NCBI GenBank assembly: GCA_963580455.1
Contig: OY756966.1
Span: 15,751,001-15,815,000 of the forward strand
Length of the DNA: 64,000 bases
Source of the DNA: Euonymus europaeus
Taxonomy: Eukaryota > Streptophyta > Magnoliopsida > Celastrales > Celastraceae
Direction: 5' to 3'
The position numbers and the translations under genes are program-made. A model generated the notes under the pieces. The model was not told where the DNA came from, searched no databases, and saw only the letters and a program-made list of their open reading frames with translations. This document shows positions 24,901 through 36,930 of this stretch, one piece after another; positions within the stretch are counted from its first letter, which is position 1; each line of letters starts with the position of its first letter.

Positions 24901-26280
24901 GTTAAAAGCTCCTCCATAGAGAGAGTTGAGCAACTTCGGACTATCAAAGTTGCTCGGGATACACTTTTTATTGTTCTTCTATGTCAAATTTTACGAGTAT
25001 AAGCTTCCTACATTATTTCAATGCCAAAACACCAACTTTCTATGACAAATGGACAAAACCGTTAAAAGCTCCTCCATAGAGAGAGTTGAGCAATTTCGGA
25101 CTATCAAAGTTGCTCGGGATAGGCTTTTTATTGTTCTTCTATGTCAAATTTAACGAGTATAAGCTTCCTACATTATTTCGATGCCAAAACACCAACTTTC
25201 TATGACAAATGGACAAAACCGTTAAAAGCTCCTCCATAGAGAGAGTTGAGCAACTTCGGACTATCAAAGTTGCTCGGGATAGGCTTTTTATTGTTCTTCT
25301 ATGTCAAATTTTACGAGTATAAGCTTCCTAAATTATTTCGATGCCAAAACACCAACTTTCTATGACAAATGGACAAAACCGTTAAAAGCTCCTCCATAGA
25401 GAGAGTTGAGCAACTACGGACTGTCAAAGTTGCTCGGGATAGACTTTTAATGGTTCTTCTATGTCAAATTTAACGAGTATAAGCTTCCTACATTATTTCG
25501 ATGCCAAAACTCCAACTTTCTATGACAAATGGACAAAACCGTTTAAAGCTCATCCATAAAGAGAGTTGAGCAACTACGGACTATCAAAGTTGCTCGGGAT
25601 AGACTTTTAATTCTTCTTCTATGTCAAATTTTACGAGTAAAACCTTCCTACATTATTTCGATGCCAAAAACACCAACTTTCTATGACAAATGGACAAAAC
25701 CGTTAAAAGCTCCTCCATAGAGAAAGTTGAGCAACTTCGGACTATCAAAGTTACTCGGGATAGGCTTTTTATTGTTCTTCTATGTCAAATTTAACGAGTA
25801 TAAGCTTCCTACATTATTTCGATGCCAAAACACCAACTTTCTATGACAAATGGACAAAACCGTTAAAAGCTCATCCATAGAGAGAGTTGAGCAACTTCGG
25901 ACTATCAAAGTTGCTCGGGATAGGCTTTTTATTGTTCTTCTATGTGAAATTTTACAAGTATAAGCTTCCTACATTATTTCGAGGGCAAAACACCAACTTT
26001 CTATGACGAATAGATAAAATCGTTAAAAGCTCCACCATAGAAATAGTTGAGCAACTTCGGACTATCAAAATTGCTCGGGATAGACTTTTTATTGTTCTTC
26101 TATGTCAAATTTTAGGTGTATAAGCTTCCTACATTATTTGGATGCCACAACACCAACTTTCTATGAAAAATGGACAAAATCGTTAAAACCTCCTCCTTAG
26201 AGAGAGTTGAGCAACTTCGGACTATCAAAATTGCTCGGGATAGACTTTTTATTGTTCTTCTATGTCAAATTTTACGAGTA
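21970..26280 (+). repeat. Delta copies two and three with intervening mosaic
   Basis: 21970-22925 and 24960-25650 are copies of block delta. Between them, 23230-23860 is a segment found again at 29790-30420 (offset 6560, exactly 41 monomers), and 24020-24600 is found again at 31380-31960 (offset 7360, exactly 46 monomers). At about 24001 one monomer has an extra T in its T-run. The open frame at 23928-24119 results from that 1-bp insertion shifting the frame and is not a gene. From 25660 to 26280 there is a CGAGGGC / TTAGGTG pair as in block gamma. Confidence 0.8.
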
Positions 26281-27770
26281 TAAGCTTCCTACATTATTTC
26301 GATGCCAAAACACCAACTTTCTATGACAAATGGACAAAACCGTTAAAAGCTCCTACATAGAGAGAGTTGAGCAACTACGGACTGTCAAAGTTGCTCGGGA
26401 TAGGCTTTTTATTGTTCTTCTATGTCAAATTTAACGAGTATAAGCTTCCTACATTATTTCGATGCCAAAACTCCAACTTTCTATGACAAATGGACAAAAC
26501 CGTTAAAAGCTCATCCATAGAGAGAGTTGAGCAACTACGGACTGTCAAAGTTGCTCGGGATAGGCTTTTTATTGTTCTTCTATGTCAAATTTAACGAGTA
26601 TAAGCTTCCTATATTATTTCGATGCCAAAACACCAACTTTCTATGACAAATGGACAAAACCGTTAAAAGCTCCTCCATAGAGAGAGTTGAGCAACTTCGG
26701 ACTATCAAAGTTACTCGGGATAGGCTTTTTATTGTTCTTCTATGTCAAATTTAACGAGTATAAGCTTCCTACATTATTTCGATGCCAAAACACCAACTTT
26801 CTATGACAAATGGACAAAACCGTTAAAAGCTCATCCATAGAGAGAGTTGAGCAACTTCGGACTATCAAAGTTGCACGGGATAGGCTTTTTATTGTTCTTC
26901 TATGTGAAATTTTACGAGTATAAGCTTCCTACATTATTTCGAGGGCAAAACACCAACTTTCTATGACGAATAGATAAAATCGTTAAAAGCTCCACCATAG
27001 AAATAGTTGAGCAACTTCGGACTATCAAAATTGCTCGGGATAGACTTTTTATTGTTCTTCTATGTCAAATTTTACGAGTATAAGCTTCCTACATTATTTC
27101 GATGCCAAAACTCCAACTTTCTATGACAAATGGACAAAACCGTTTAAAGCTCCTACATAGAGAGAGTTGAGCAACTACGGACTGTCAAAGTTGCTCGGGA
27201 TAGGCTTTTTATTGTTCTTCTATGTCAAAATTAACGAGTATAAGCTTCCTACATTATTTCGATGCCAAAACACCAACTTTCTATGACAAATGGACAAAAC
27301 CGTTAAAAGCTCCTCCATAGAGAGAGTTGAGCAACTTCGGACTATCAAAGTTGCTCGGGATAGACTTTTTATTGTTCTTCTATGTCAAATTTTACGAGTA
27401 TAAGCTTCCTATATTATTTCGATGCCAAAACTCCAACTTTCTATGACAAATGGACAAAACCGTTAAAAGCTCATCCATAGAGAGAGTTGAGCAACTACGG
27501 ACTATCAAAGTTGCTCGGGATAGACTTTTAATTGTTCTTCTATGTCAAATTTAACGAGTATAAACTTCCTACATTATTTCGATGCCAAAACACCAACTTT
27601 CTATGACAAATCAACAAAACCGTTAAAACCTCCTCTATAGAGAGAGTTGAGCAACTTCGGACTATCAAAGTTGCTCGGGATACACTTTTTATTGTTCTTC
27701 TATGTCAAATTTTACGAGTATAAGCTTCCTACATTATTTCAATGCCAAAACACCAACTTTCTATGACAAA
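26280..27770 (+). repeat. Block epsilon, original order (about 9 monomers)
   Basis: The left half (26280-27100) recurs at 27880-28700 with an offset of exactly 1600 bp, marked by CTCCTACATAG (26351, 27951) and TTGCACGGGATAGGC (26871, 28471). The right half (27100-27770) recurs at 29178-29850 with an offset of 2078 bp, marked by CGTTTAAAGC (27141, 29219), GTCAAAATTAACG (27224, 29302), ATAAACTTCC and ATCAACAAAACC. The order of the halves is the same in both places. Confidence 0.85.
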
Positions 27771-27879
27771 TGGACAAAACCGTTAAAAGCTCCTCCATAG
27801 AGAGAGTTGAGCAATTTCGGACTATCAAAGTTGCTCGGGATAGGCTTTTTATTGTTCTTCTATGTCAAATTTAACGAGT

Positions 27880-29850
27880 ATAAGCTTCCTACATTATTTC
27901 GATGCCAAAACACCAACTTTCTATGACAAATGGACAAAACCGTTAAAAGCTCCTACATAGAGAGAGTTGAGCAACTACGGACTGTCAAAGTTGCTCGGGA
28001 TAGGCTTTTTATTGTTCTTCTATGTCAAATTTAACGAGTATAAGCTTCCTACATTATTTCGATGCCAAAACTCCAACTTTCTATGACAAATGGACAAAAC
28101 CGTTAAAAGCTCATCCATAGAGAGAGTTGAGCAACTACGGACTGTCAAAGTTGCTCGGGATAGGCTTTTTATTGTTCTTCTATGTCAAATTTAACGAGTA
28201 TAAGCTTCCTATATTATTTCGATGCCAAAACACCAACTTTCTATGACAAATGGACAAAACCGTTAAAAGCTCCTCCATAGAGAGAGTTGAGCAACTTCGG
28301 ACTATCAAAGTTACTCGGGATAGGCTTTTTATTGTTCTTCTATGTCAAATTTAACGAGTATAAGCTTCCTACATTATTTCGATGCCAAAACACCAACTTT
28401 CTATGACAAATGGACAAAACCGTTAAAAGCTCATCCATAGAGAGAGTTGAGCAACTTCGGACTATCAAAGTTGCACGGGATAGGCTTTTTATTGTTCTTC
28501 TATGTGAAATTTTACGAGTATAAGCTTCCTACATTATTTCGAGGGCAAAACACCAACTTTCTATGACGAATAGATAAAATCGTTAAAAGCTCCACCATAG
28601 AAATAGTTGAGCAACTTCGGACTATCAAAATTGCTCGGGATAGACTTTTTATTGTTCTTCTATGTCAAATTTTACGAGTATAAGCTTCCTACATTATTTC
28701 AATGCCAAAACACCAACTTTCTATGACAAATGGACAAAACCGTTAAAAGCACCTCCATAGAGAGAGTTGAGCAACTTCGGACTATCAAAGTTGCTCGGGA
28801 TAGGCTTTTTATTGTTCTTCTATGTCAAATTTAACGAGTATAAGCTTCCTACATTATTTCGATGCCAATACCAACTTTCTATGACAAATGGACAAAACCG
28901 TTAAAAGCTCCTCCATAGAGAGAGTTGAGCAACTTCGGACTATCAAAGTTGCTCGGGACAGACTTTTTATTGTTCTTCTATGTCAAATTTAACGAGTATA
29001 AGCTTCCTACATTATTTCTATGCGAAAACACCAACTTTCTATGGCAAATAGACAAAACCGTTAAAAGCTCCTCCATAGAGAGAGTTGAGCAACTTCGGAC
29101 TATCAAAGTTGCTCGGGATAGGCTTTTTATTGTTCTTCTATGTCAAATTTTACGAGTATAAGCTTCCTACATTATTTCGATGCCAAAACTCCAACTTTCT
29201 ATGACAAATGGACAAAACCGTTTAAAGCTCCTACATAGAGAGAGTTGAGCAACTACGGACTGTCAAAGTTGCTCGGGATAGGCTTTTTATTGTTCTTCTA
29301 TGTCAAAATTAACGAGTATAAGCTTCCTACATTATTTCGATGCCAAAACACCAACTTTCTATGACAAATGGACAAAACCGTTAAAAGCTCCTCCATAGAG
29401 AGAGTTGAGCAACTTCGGACTATCAAAGTTGCTCGGGATAGACTTTTTATTGTTCTTCTATGTCAAATTTTACGAGTATAAGCTTCCAATATTATTTCGA
29501 TGCCAAAACTCCAACTTTCTATGACAAATGGACAAAACCGTTAAAAGCTCATCCATAGAGAGAGTTGAGCAACTACGGACTATCAAAGTTGCTCGGGATA
29601 GACTTTTAATTGTTCTTCTATGTCAAATTTAACGAGTATAAACTTCCTACATTATTTCGATGCCAAAACACCAACTTTCTATGACAAATCAACAAAACCG
29701 TTAAAACCTCCTCTATAGAGAGAGTTGAGCAACTTCGGACTATCAAAGTTGCTCGGGATAGACTTTTTATTGTTCTTCTATGTCAAATTTTACGAGTATA
29801 AGCTTCCTACATTATTTCAATGCCAAAACACCAACTTTCTATGACAAATC
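27880..29850 (+). repeat. Block epsilon copy with three inserted monomers
   Basis: This is the copy of 26280-27770, interrupted between about 28700 and 29178 by 478 bp, equal to three monomers minus 2 bp. The inserted monomers include one with a deletion giving GATGCCAATACCAAC at 28861 and one with TTCTATGCGAAAAC and TATGGCAAAT at about 29018-29048. Loss of the usual TGA there creates the open frame 28925-29161. The junctions are in register with the monomer. Confidence 0.82.
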
Positions 29851-32190
29851 GACAAAACCATTAAAACCTCCTCCATAGAGAGAGTTGAGCAACTTCGGAC
29901 TATCAAAGTTGCTCGGGATAGACTTTTTATTGTTCTTCTATGTCAAATTTTATGAGTATAAGCTTCTTACATTATTTGGATGCCACAACACCAACTTTCT
30001 ATGACAAATGGACAAAATCGTTAAAACCTCCTCCTTAGAGAGAGTTGAGCAACTTCGGACTATCAAAGTTGCTCGGGATAGGCTTTTTATTGTTCTTCTA
30101 TGTCAAATTTAACGAGTATAAGCTCCCTACATTATTTCGATGCCAAAACACCAACTTTCTATGACAAATGGACAAAACCGTTAAAAGCTCCTCCATAGAG
30201 AGAGTTGAGCAACTTCGGACTATCAAAGTTGCTCGGGATAGGCTTTTTATTGTTCTTCTATGTCAAATTTTACGAGTATAAGCTTCCTACATTATTTCGA
30301 TGCCAAAACACCAACTTTCTATGACAAATGGACAAAACCGTTAAAAGCTCCTCCATAGAGAGAGTTGAGCAACTTCGGACTATCAAAGTTGCTCGGGATA
30401 GGCTTTTTATTGTTCTTCTATGTCAAATTTTACGAGTATAAGCTTCCTACATTATTTCGATGCCAAAACACCAACTTTCTATGACAAATGGACAAAACCG
30501 TTAAAAGCTCCTCCATAGAGAGAGTTGAGCAACTACGGAGTGTCAAAGTTGCTCGGGATAGGCTTTTTATTGTTCTTCTATGTCAAATTTAACGAGTATA
30601 AGCTTCCTACATTATTTCGATGCCAAAACACCAACTTTCTATGACAAATGGACAAAACCGTTAAAAGCTCCTCCATAGAGAGAGTTGAGAAACTTCGGAC
30701 TATCAAAGTTGCTCGGGATAGACTTTTTATTGTTCTTCTATGTCAAATTTTACGAGTAAAACCTTCCTACATTATTTCGATGCCAAAAACACCAACTTTC
30801 TATGACAAATAGATAAAATCGTTAAAAGCTCCACCATAGAAAGAGTTGAGCAACTTCGGACTATCAAAATTGCTCGGGATAGACTTTTTATTGTTCTTCT
30901 ATGTCAAATTTAACGAGTATAAGCTTCCTACATTATTTCTATGCGAAAACACCAACTTTCTATGGCAAATAGACAAAACCGTTAAAAGCTCCTCCATAGA
31001 GAGAGTTGAGCAACTTCGGACTATCAAAGTTGCTCGGGATAGGCTTTTTATTGTTCTTCTATGTCAAATTTTACGAGTATAAGCTTCCTACATTATTTCG
31101 ATGCCAAAACACCAACTTTCTATGACAAATGGACAAAACCGTTAAAAGCTCCTACATAGAGAGAGTTGAGCAACTACGGACTGTCAAAGTTGCTCGGGAT
31201 AGGCTTTTTATTGTTCTTCTATGTCAAATTTAACGAGTATAAGCTTCCTACATTATTTCGATGCCAAAACACCAACTTTCTATGACAAATGGACAAAACC
31301 GTTAAAAGCTCCTCCATAGAGAGAGTTGAGCAACTTCGGACTATCAAAGTTGCTCGGGATAGACTTTTTATTGTTCTTCTATGTCAAATTTTACGAGTAT
31401 AAGCTTCCTATATTATTTCGATGCCAAAACTCCAACTTTCTATGACAAATGGACAAAACCGTTAAAAGCTCATCCATAGAGAGAGTTGAGCAACTACGGA
31501 CTATCAAAGTTGCTCAGGATAGACTTTTAATTGTTCTTCTATGTCAAATTTAACGAGTATAAGCTTCCTACATTATTTCGATGCCAAAACACCAACTTTC
31601 TATGACAAATCGACAAAACCGTTAAAACCTCCTCCATAGAGAGAGTTGAGCAACTTCGGACTATAAAAGTTGCTCGGGATAGACTTTTTGTTGTTCTTCT
31701 ATGTCAAATTTTATGAGTATAAGCTTCTTACATTATTTGGATGCCACAACACCAACTTTCTATGACAAATAGACAAAATCGTTAAAACCTCCTCCTTAGA
31801 GAGAGTTGAGCAACTTCGGACTATCAAAGTTGCTCGGCATAGATTTTTAATAGTTCTTCTATGTCAAATTTAACGAGTATAAGCTTCCTACATTATTTCG
31901 ATGCCAAAACACCAACTTTCTATGACAAATGGACAAAACCGTTAAAAGCTCCTCCATAGAGAGAGTTGAGCAACTTCGGACAATCAAAATTGCTCGGGAT
32001 AGACTTTTTATTGTTCTTCTATGTCAAATTTAACGAGTATAAGCTTCCTACATTATTTCTATGCCAAAACACCAACTTTCTATGACAAATGGACAAAACC
32101 GTTAAAAGCTCCTCCATAGAGAGAGTTGAGCAACTTCGGACTATCAAAGTTGCTCGGGATAGGCTTTTTATTGTTCTTCTATGTCAAATT
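29850..32190 (+). repeat. Satellite stretch re-using segments from 20-25 kb
   Basis: 30022-30380 repeats 23462-23820 and 20100-20460, including the TATAAGCTCCCTAC mark at 30123. An additional monomer is present before the ACTACGGAG mark at 30531: the offset to 23811 is 6720 bp rather than 6560, so one 160-bp monomer was gained. 30760-31100 holds the 161-bp GCCAAAAACACC monomer followed by the last TTCTATGCG monomer I found in the window. The open frame 30846-31082 lies there and is not a gene. Confidence 0.8.
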
Positions 32191-34250
32191 TTACTAGTAT
32201 AAGCTTCCTATATTATTTCGATGCCAAAACTCCAACTTTCTATGACAAATGGACAAAACCGTTAAAAGCTCATCCATAGAGAGAGTTGAGCAACTTCGGA
32301 CTATCAAAGTTGCTCGGGATAGACTTTTTATTGTTCTTCAATGTCAAATTTTACGAGTATAAGCTTCCTACATTATTTCAATGCCAAAACACCAACTTTC
32401 TATGACAAATCGACAAAACCGTTAAAAGCTCCTCCATAGAGAGAGTTGAGCAACTTCGGACTATCAAAGTTGCTCGGGATAGGCTTTTTATTGTTCTTCT
32501 ATGTCAAATTTTACTAGTATAAGCTTCCTATATTATTTCGATGCCAAAACTCCAACTTTCTATGACAAATGGACAAAACCGTTAAAAGCTCATCCATAGA
32601 GAGAGTTGAGCAACTTCGGACTATCAAAGTTGCTCGGGATAGACTTTTTATTGTTCTTCAATGTCAAATTTTACGAGTATAAGCTTCCTACATTATTTCT
32701 ATGCCAAAACACCAACTTTCTACGACAAATAGACAAAACCGTTAAAAGCTCCTCCATAGAGAGAGTTGAGCAACTTCGGACTATCAAAATTGCTCGGGAT
32801 AGACTTTTTATTGTTCTTCAATGTCAAATTTTACGAGTATAAGCTTCCTACATTATTTCGATGCCAAAACACCAACTTTCTATGACAAATGGACAAAACC
32901 GTTAAAAGCTCCTCCATAGAGAGAGTTGAGCAACTTCGGACTATCAAAGTTGCTCGGGATAGACTTTTTATTGTTCTTCTATGTGAAATTTTACGAGTAT
33001 AAGCTTCCTACATTATTTCGATGCCAAAACACCAACTTTCTATGACAAATGGACAAAACCGTTAAAAGCTCCTCCATAGAGAGAGTTGAGCAACTTCGGA
33101 CAATCAAAGTTGCTCGGGATAGACTTTTTATTGTTCTTCTACGTGAAATTTTACGAGTATAAGCTTCCTACATTATTTCGATGCCAAAACACCAACTTTC
33201 TATGACGAATAGATAAAATCGTTAAAAGCTCCTCCATAGAGAGAGTTGAGCAACTTCGGACTATCAAAGTTGCTCGGGATAGGCTTTTTATTGTTCTTCA
33301 ATGTCAAATTTTACGAGTATAAGCTTCCTACATTATTTCGATGCCAAAACACCAACTTTCTATGACAAATGGACAAAACCGTTAAAAGCTCCTCCATAGA
33401 GAGAGTTGAGCAACTTCGGACTATCAAAGTTGCTCGGGATAGACTTTTTATTGTTCTTCTATGTGAAATTTTACGAGTATAAGCTTCCTACATTATTTCG
33501 ATGCCAAAACACCAACTTTCTATGACAAATGGACAAAACCGTTAAAAGCTCCTCCATAGAGAGAGTTGAGCAACTTCGGACTATCAAAGTTGCTCGGGAT
33601 AGGCTTTTTATTGTTCTTCTATGTCAAATTTTACTAGTATAAGCTTCCTATATTATTTCGATGCCAAAACTCCAACTTTCTATGACAAATGGACAAAACC
33701 GTTAAAAGCTCATCCATAGAGAGAGTTGAGCAACTTCGGACTATCAAAGTTGCTCGGGATAGACTTTTTATTGTTCTTCAATGTCAAATTTTACGAGTAT
33801 AAGCTTCCTACATTATTTCAATGCCAAAACACCAACTTTCTATGACAAATCGACAAAACCATTAAAACCTCCTCCATAGAGAGAGTTGAGCAACTTCGGA
33901 CTATCAAAGTTGCTCAGGATAGACTTTTTATTGTTCTTCTATGTCAAATTTTACGAGTATAAGCTTCCTACATTATTTCGATGCCAAAACACCAACTTTC
34001 CATGACAAATAGACAAAACCGTTAAAAGCTCCTCCATAGAGAGAGTTGAGCAACTTCGGACTATCAAAGTTGCTCGGGATAGACTTTTTATTGTTTTTCT
34101 ATGTCAAATTTTATGAGTATAAGCTTCCTTCATTATTTCGATGCCAAAACACCAACTTTCTTTGACAAATAGACAAAACCGTTAAAACCTCCTCCATAGA
34201 GAGAGTTGAGCAATTTCGGACTATCAAAGTTGCTCGGGATAGACTTTTAT
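32190..34250 (+). repeat. Satellite stretch with TTTTACTAG monomers and dimer and 7-mer copies
   Basis: The rare mark TTACTAGTATAAGC occurs at 32191, 32511 and 33631, at spacings of 320 bp (two monomers) and 1120 bp (seven monomers). 32600-33220 matches 36930-37540 at an offset of 4318 bp, including TTCTACGTGAAATT at 33139. The variants CGGACAATC and TTCTATGCC, rare or absent to the left, become regular from here on. The open frame 32606-32842 arises from TACGACAAAT replacing TATGACAAAT. Confidence 0.8.
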
Positions 34251-35340
34251 TGTTCTTCTATGTCAAATTTTACGAATTTAAGCTTCCTACATTATTTCGA
34301 TGCCAAAACACCAACTTTCTATGACAAATGGACAAAACCGTTAAAAGCTCCTCCATATAGAGGGTTGAGCAACTTCGGACTGTGAAAGTTGCTCAGGATA
34401 GACTTTTTATTGTTCTTCTATGTCAAATTTTACGAGTATAAGCTTCCTACATTATTTCGATGCCAAAACACCAACTTTCTATGACAAATAGACAAAACCG
34501 TTAAAACCTCCTCCATAGAGAGAGTTGAGCAACTTCGGACTATCAAAGTTGCTCGGGATAGACTTTTAATTGTTCTTCTATGTCAAATTTAACGAGTATA
34601 AGCTTCCTACATTATTTCCATGCCAAAACACCAAATTTCTATGACAAATAGACAAAACCGTTAAAACCTCCTCCATAGAGAGAGTTGAGCAATTTCGGAC
34701 TATCAAAGTTGCTCGGGATAGACTTTTAATGGTTCTTCTATGTCAAATTTAACGAGTATAAGCTTGCTACATTATTTCGATACCAAAACACCAACTTTCT
34801 ATGACAATGGACAAAACCGTTAAAAGCTCCTCCATAGAGAGAGTTGAGCAACTTCGGACTATCAAAGTTGCTCGGGATAGGCTTTTTATTGTTCTTCTAT
34901 GTCAAATTTTACGAGTATAAGCTTCCTACATTATTTCGATGCCAAAACATCAACTTTCTATGACAAATCGACAAAACCGTTAAAACCTCCTCCATAGAGA
35001 GAGTTCAGCATCTTCGGACTATCAAAGTTGCTTGGGATAGACTTTTTATTGTTCTTCTATGTCAAATTTTATGAGTATAAGCTTCCTACGTTATTTCGAT
35101 GCCAAAACACCAACTTTCTATGACAAATGGACAAAATCGTTAAAACCTCCTCCGTAGAGAGAGTTGAGCAATTTCGGACAATCAAAGTTGCTCGAGATAG
35201 ACTTTTAATGGTTCTTCTATGTCAAATTTAACGAGTATAAGCTTGCTACATTATTTCGATGCCAAAACACCAACTTTCTATGACAAATGGACAAAACCGT
35301 TAAAAGCTCCTCCATAGAGAGAGTTGAGCAACTTCGGACT
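34250..35340 (+). repeat. Block zeta, left copy (divergent monomers)
   Basis: This group of unusual monomers carries ACGAATTTAAGC (34273), CTCCATATAGAGGG (34351), GGACTGTGAAAG (about 34377), AGCTTGCTAC (34761), GCCAAAACATC (34941), GTTCAGCA (35003) and CTTCCTACGTTA (35083). The same rare marks re-appear in the same order at 57120-58540, more than 22 kb away. Relative to that copy, this one has two additional monomers between the CATATAGAGGG and AGCTTGCTAC marks. The CGATACCAAAAC change near 34779 is private. Confidence 0.85.
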
Positions 35341-36930
35341 ATCAAAATTGCTCGGGATAGACTTTTTATTGTTCTTCTATGTCAAATTTTACGAGTATAA
35401 GCTTCCTACATTATTTTGATGCCAAAACACCAACTTTCTATGAAAAATGGACAAAACCGTTAAAAGCTCCTCCATAGAGAGAGTTGAGCAACTTCGGACT
35501 ATCAAAGTTGCTCGGGATAGACTTTTAATTGTTCTTCTATGTCAAATTTAACGAGTATAAGCTTCCTACATTATTTCAATGCCAAAACACCAACTTTCTA
35601 TGACAAATCGACAAAACTGTTAAAACCTCCTCCATAGAGAGAGTTGAGCAACTTCGGACTATCAAAGTTGCTCGGGATAGACTTTTTATTGTTCTTCTAT
35701 GTCAAATTTTATGAGTATAAGCTTCTTACATTATTTGGATTCCACAACACCAACTTTCTATGACAAATGGACAAAATCGTTAAAACCTCCTCCTTAGAGA
35801 GAGTTGAGCAACTTCGGACTATCAAAGTTGCTCGGCATAGACTTTTAATGGTTCTTCTATGTCAAATTTAACGAGTATAAGCTTCCTACATTATTTCGAT
35901 GCCAAAACACCAACTTTCTATGACAAATGGACAAAACCGTTAAAAGCTCCTCCATAGAGAGAGTTGAGCAACTTCGGACTATCAAAGTTGCTCGGGATAG
36001 ACTTTTTATTGTTCTTCTATGTGAAATTATACGAGTATAAGCTTCCTACATTATTTCGATGGCAAAACACCAACTTTCTATGACAAATAGATAAAATCGT
36101 TAAAAGCTCCACCATAGAAATAGTTGAGCAACTTCGGACTATCAAAATTGCACGGGATAGACTTTTTATTGTTCTTCTATGTGAAATTTTACGAGTATAA
36201 GCTTCCTACATTATTTCGATGGCAAAACACCAACTTTCTATGACGAATAGATAAAATCGTTAAAAGCTCCACCATAGAAATAGTTGAGCAACTTCGGACT
36301 ATCAAAATTGCTCGGGATAGACTTTTTATTGTTCTTCTATGTCAAATTTTAGGTGTATAAGCTTCCTACATTATTTGGATGCCACAACACCAACTTTCTA
36401 TGAAAAATGGACAAAATCGTTAAAACCTCCTCCTTAAAGAGAGTTGAGCAACTTCGGACTATCAAAATTGCTCGGGATAGACTTTTTATTGTTCTTCTAT
36501 GTCAAATTTAACGAGTATAAGCTTCCTACATTATTTCGATGGCAAAACACCAACTTTCTATGACGAATAGATAAAATCGTTAAAAGCCCCACCATAGAAA
36601 TAGTTGAGCAACTTCGGACTATCAAAATTGCTCGGGATAGACTTTTTATTGTTCTTCTATGTCAAATTTTAGGTGTATAAGCTTCCTACATTATTTGGAT
36701 GCCACAACACCAACTTTCTATGACAAATGGACAAAACCGTTAAAAGCTTCTACATAGAGAGAGTTGAGCAACTTCGGACTATCAAAATTGCTCGGGATAG
36801 ACTTTTTATTGTTTTTCTATGTCAAATTTTATGAGTATAAGCTTCCTACATTATTTCGATGCCAAAACACCAACTTTCTATGACAAATAGATAAAATCGT
36901 TAAAAGCTCCACCATAGAAAGAGTTGAGAA
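35340..36930 (+). repeat. Satellite stretch with GATGGC / TTAGGTG module
   Basis: 35640-36180 holds TTTTATGAG, GGCATAG and GAAATTATACGAG monomers in the order also seen near 900-1400. 36180-36930 is the module GAAATTTTACGAG with GATGGC, TTAGGTG, GATGGC, TTAGGTG, CTACATAG, then a monomer with GTTTTTCTATG (36811). The same module, including GTTTTTCTATG, lies at 56330-57100 (offset 20157 bp, 126 monomers minus 3). Only satellite is present. Confidence 0.8.
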
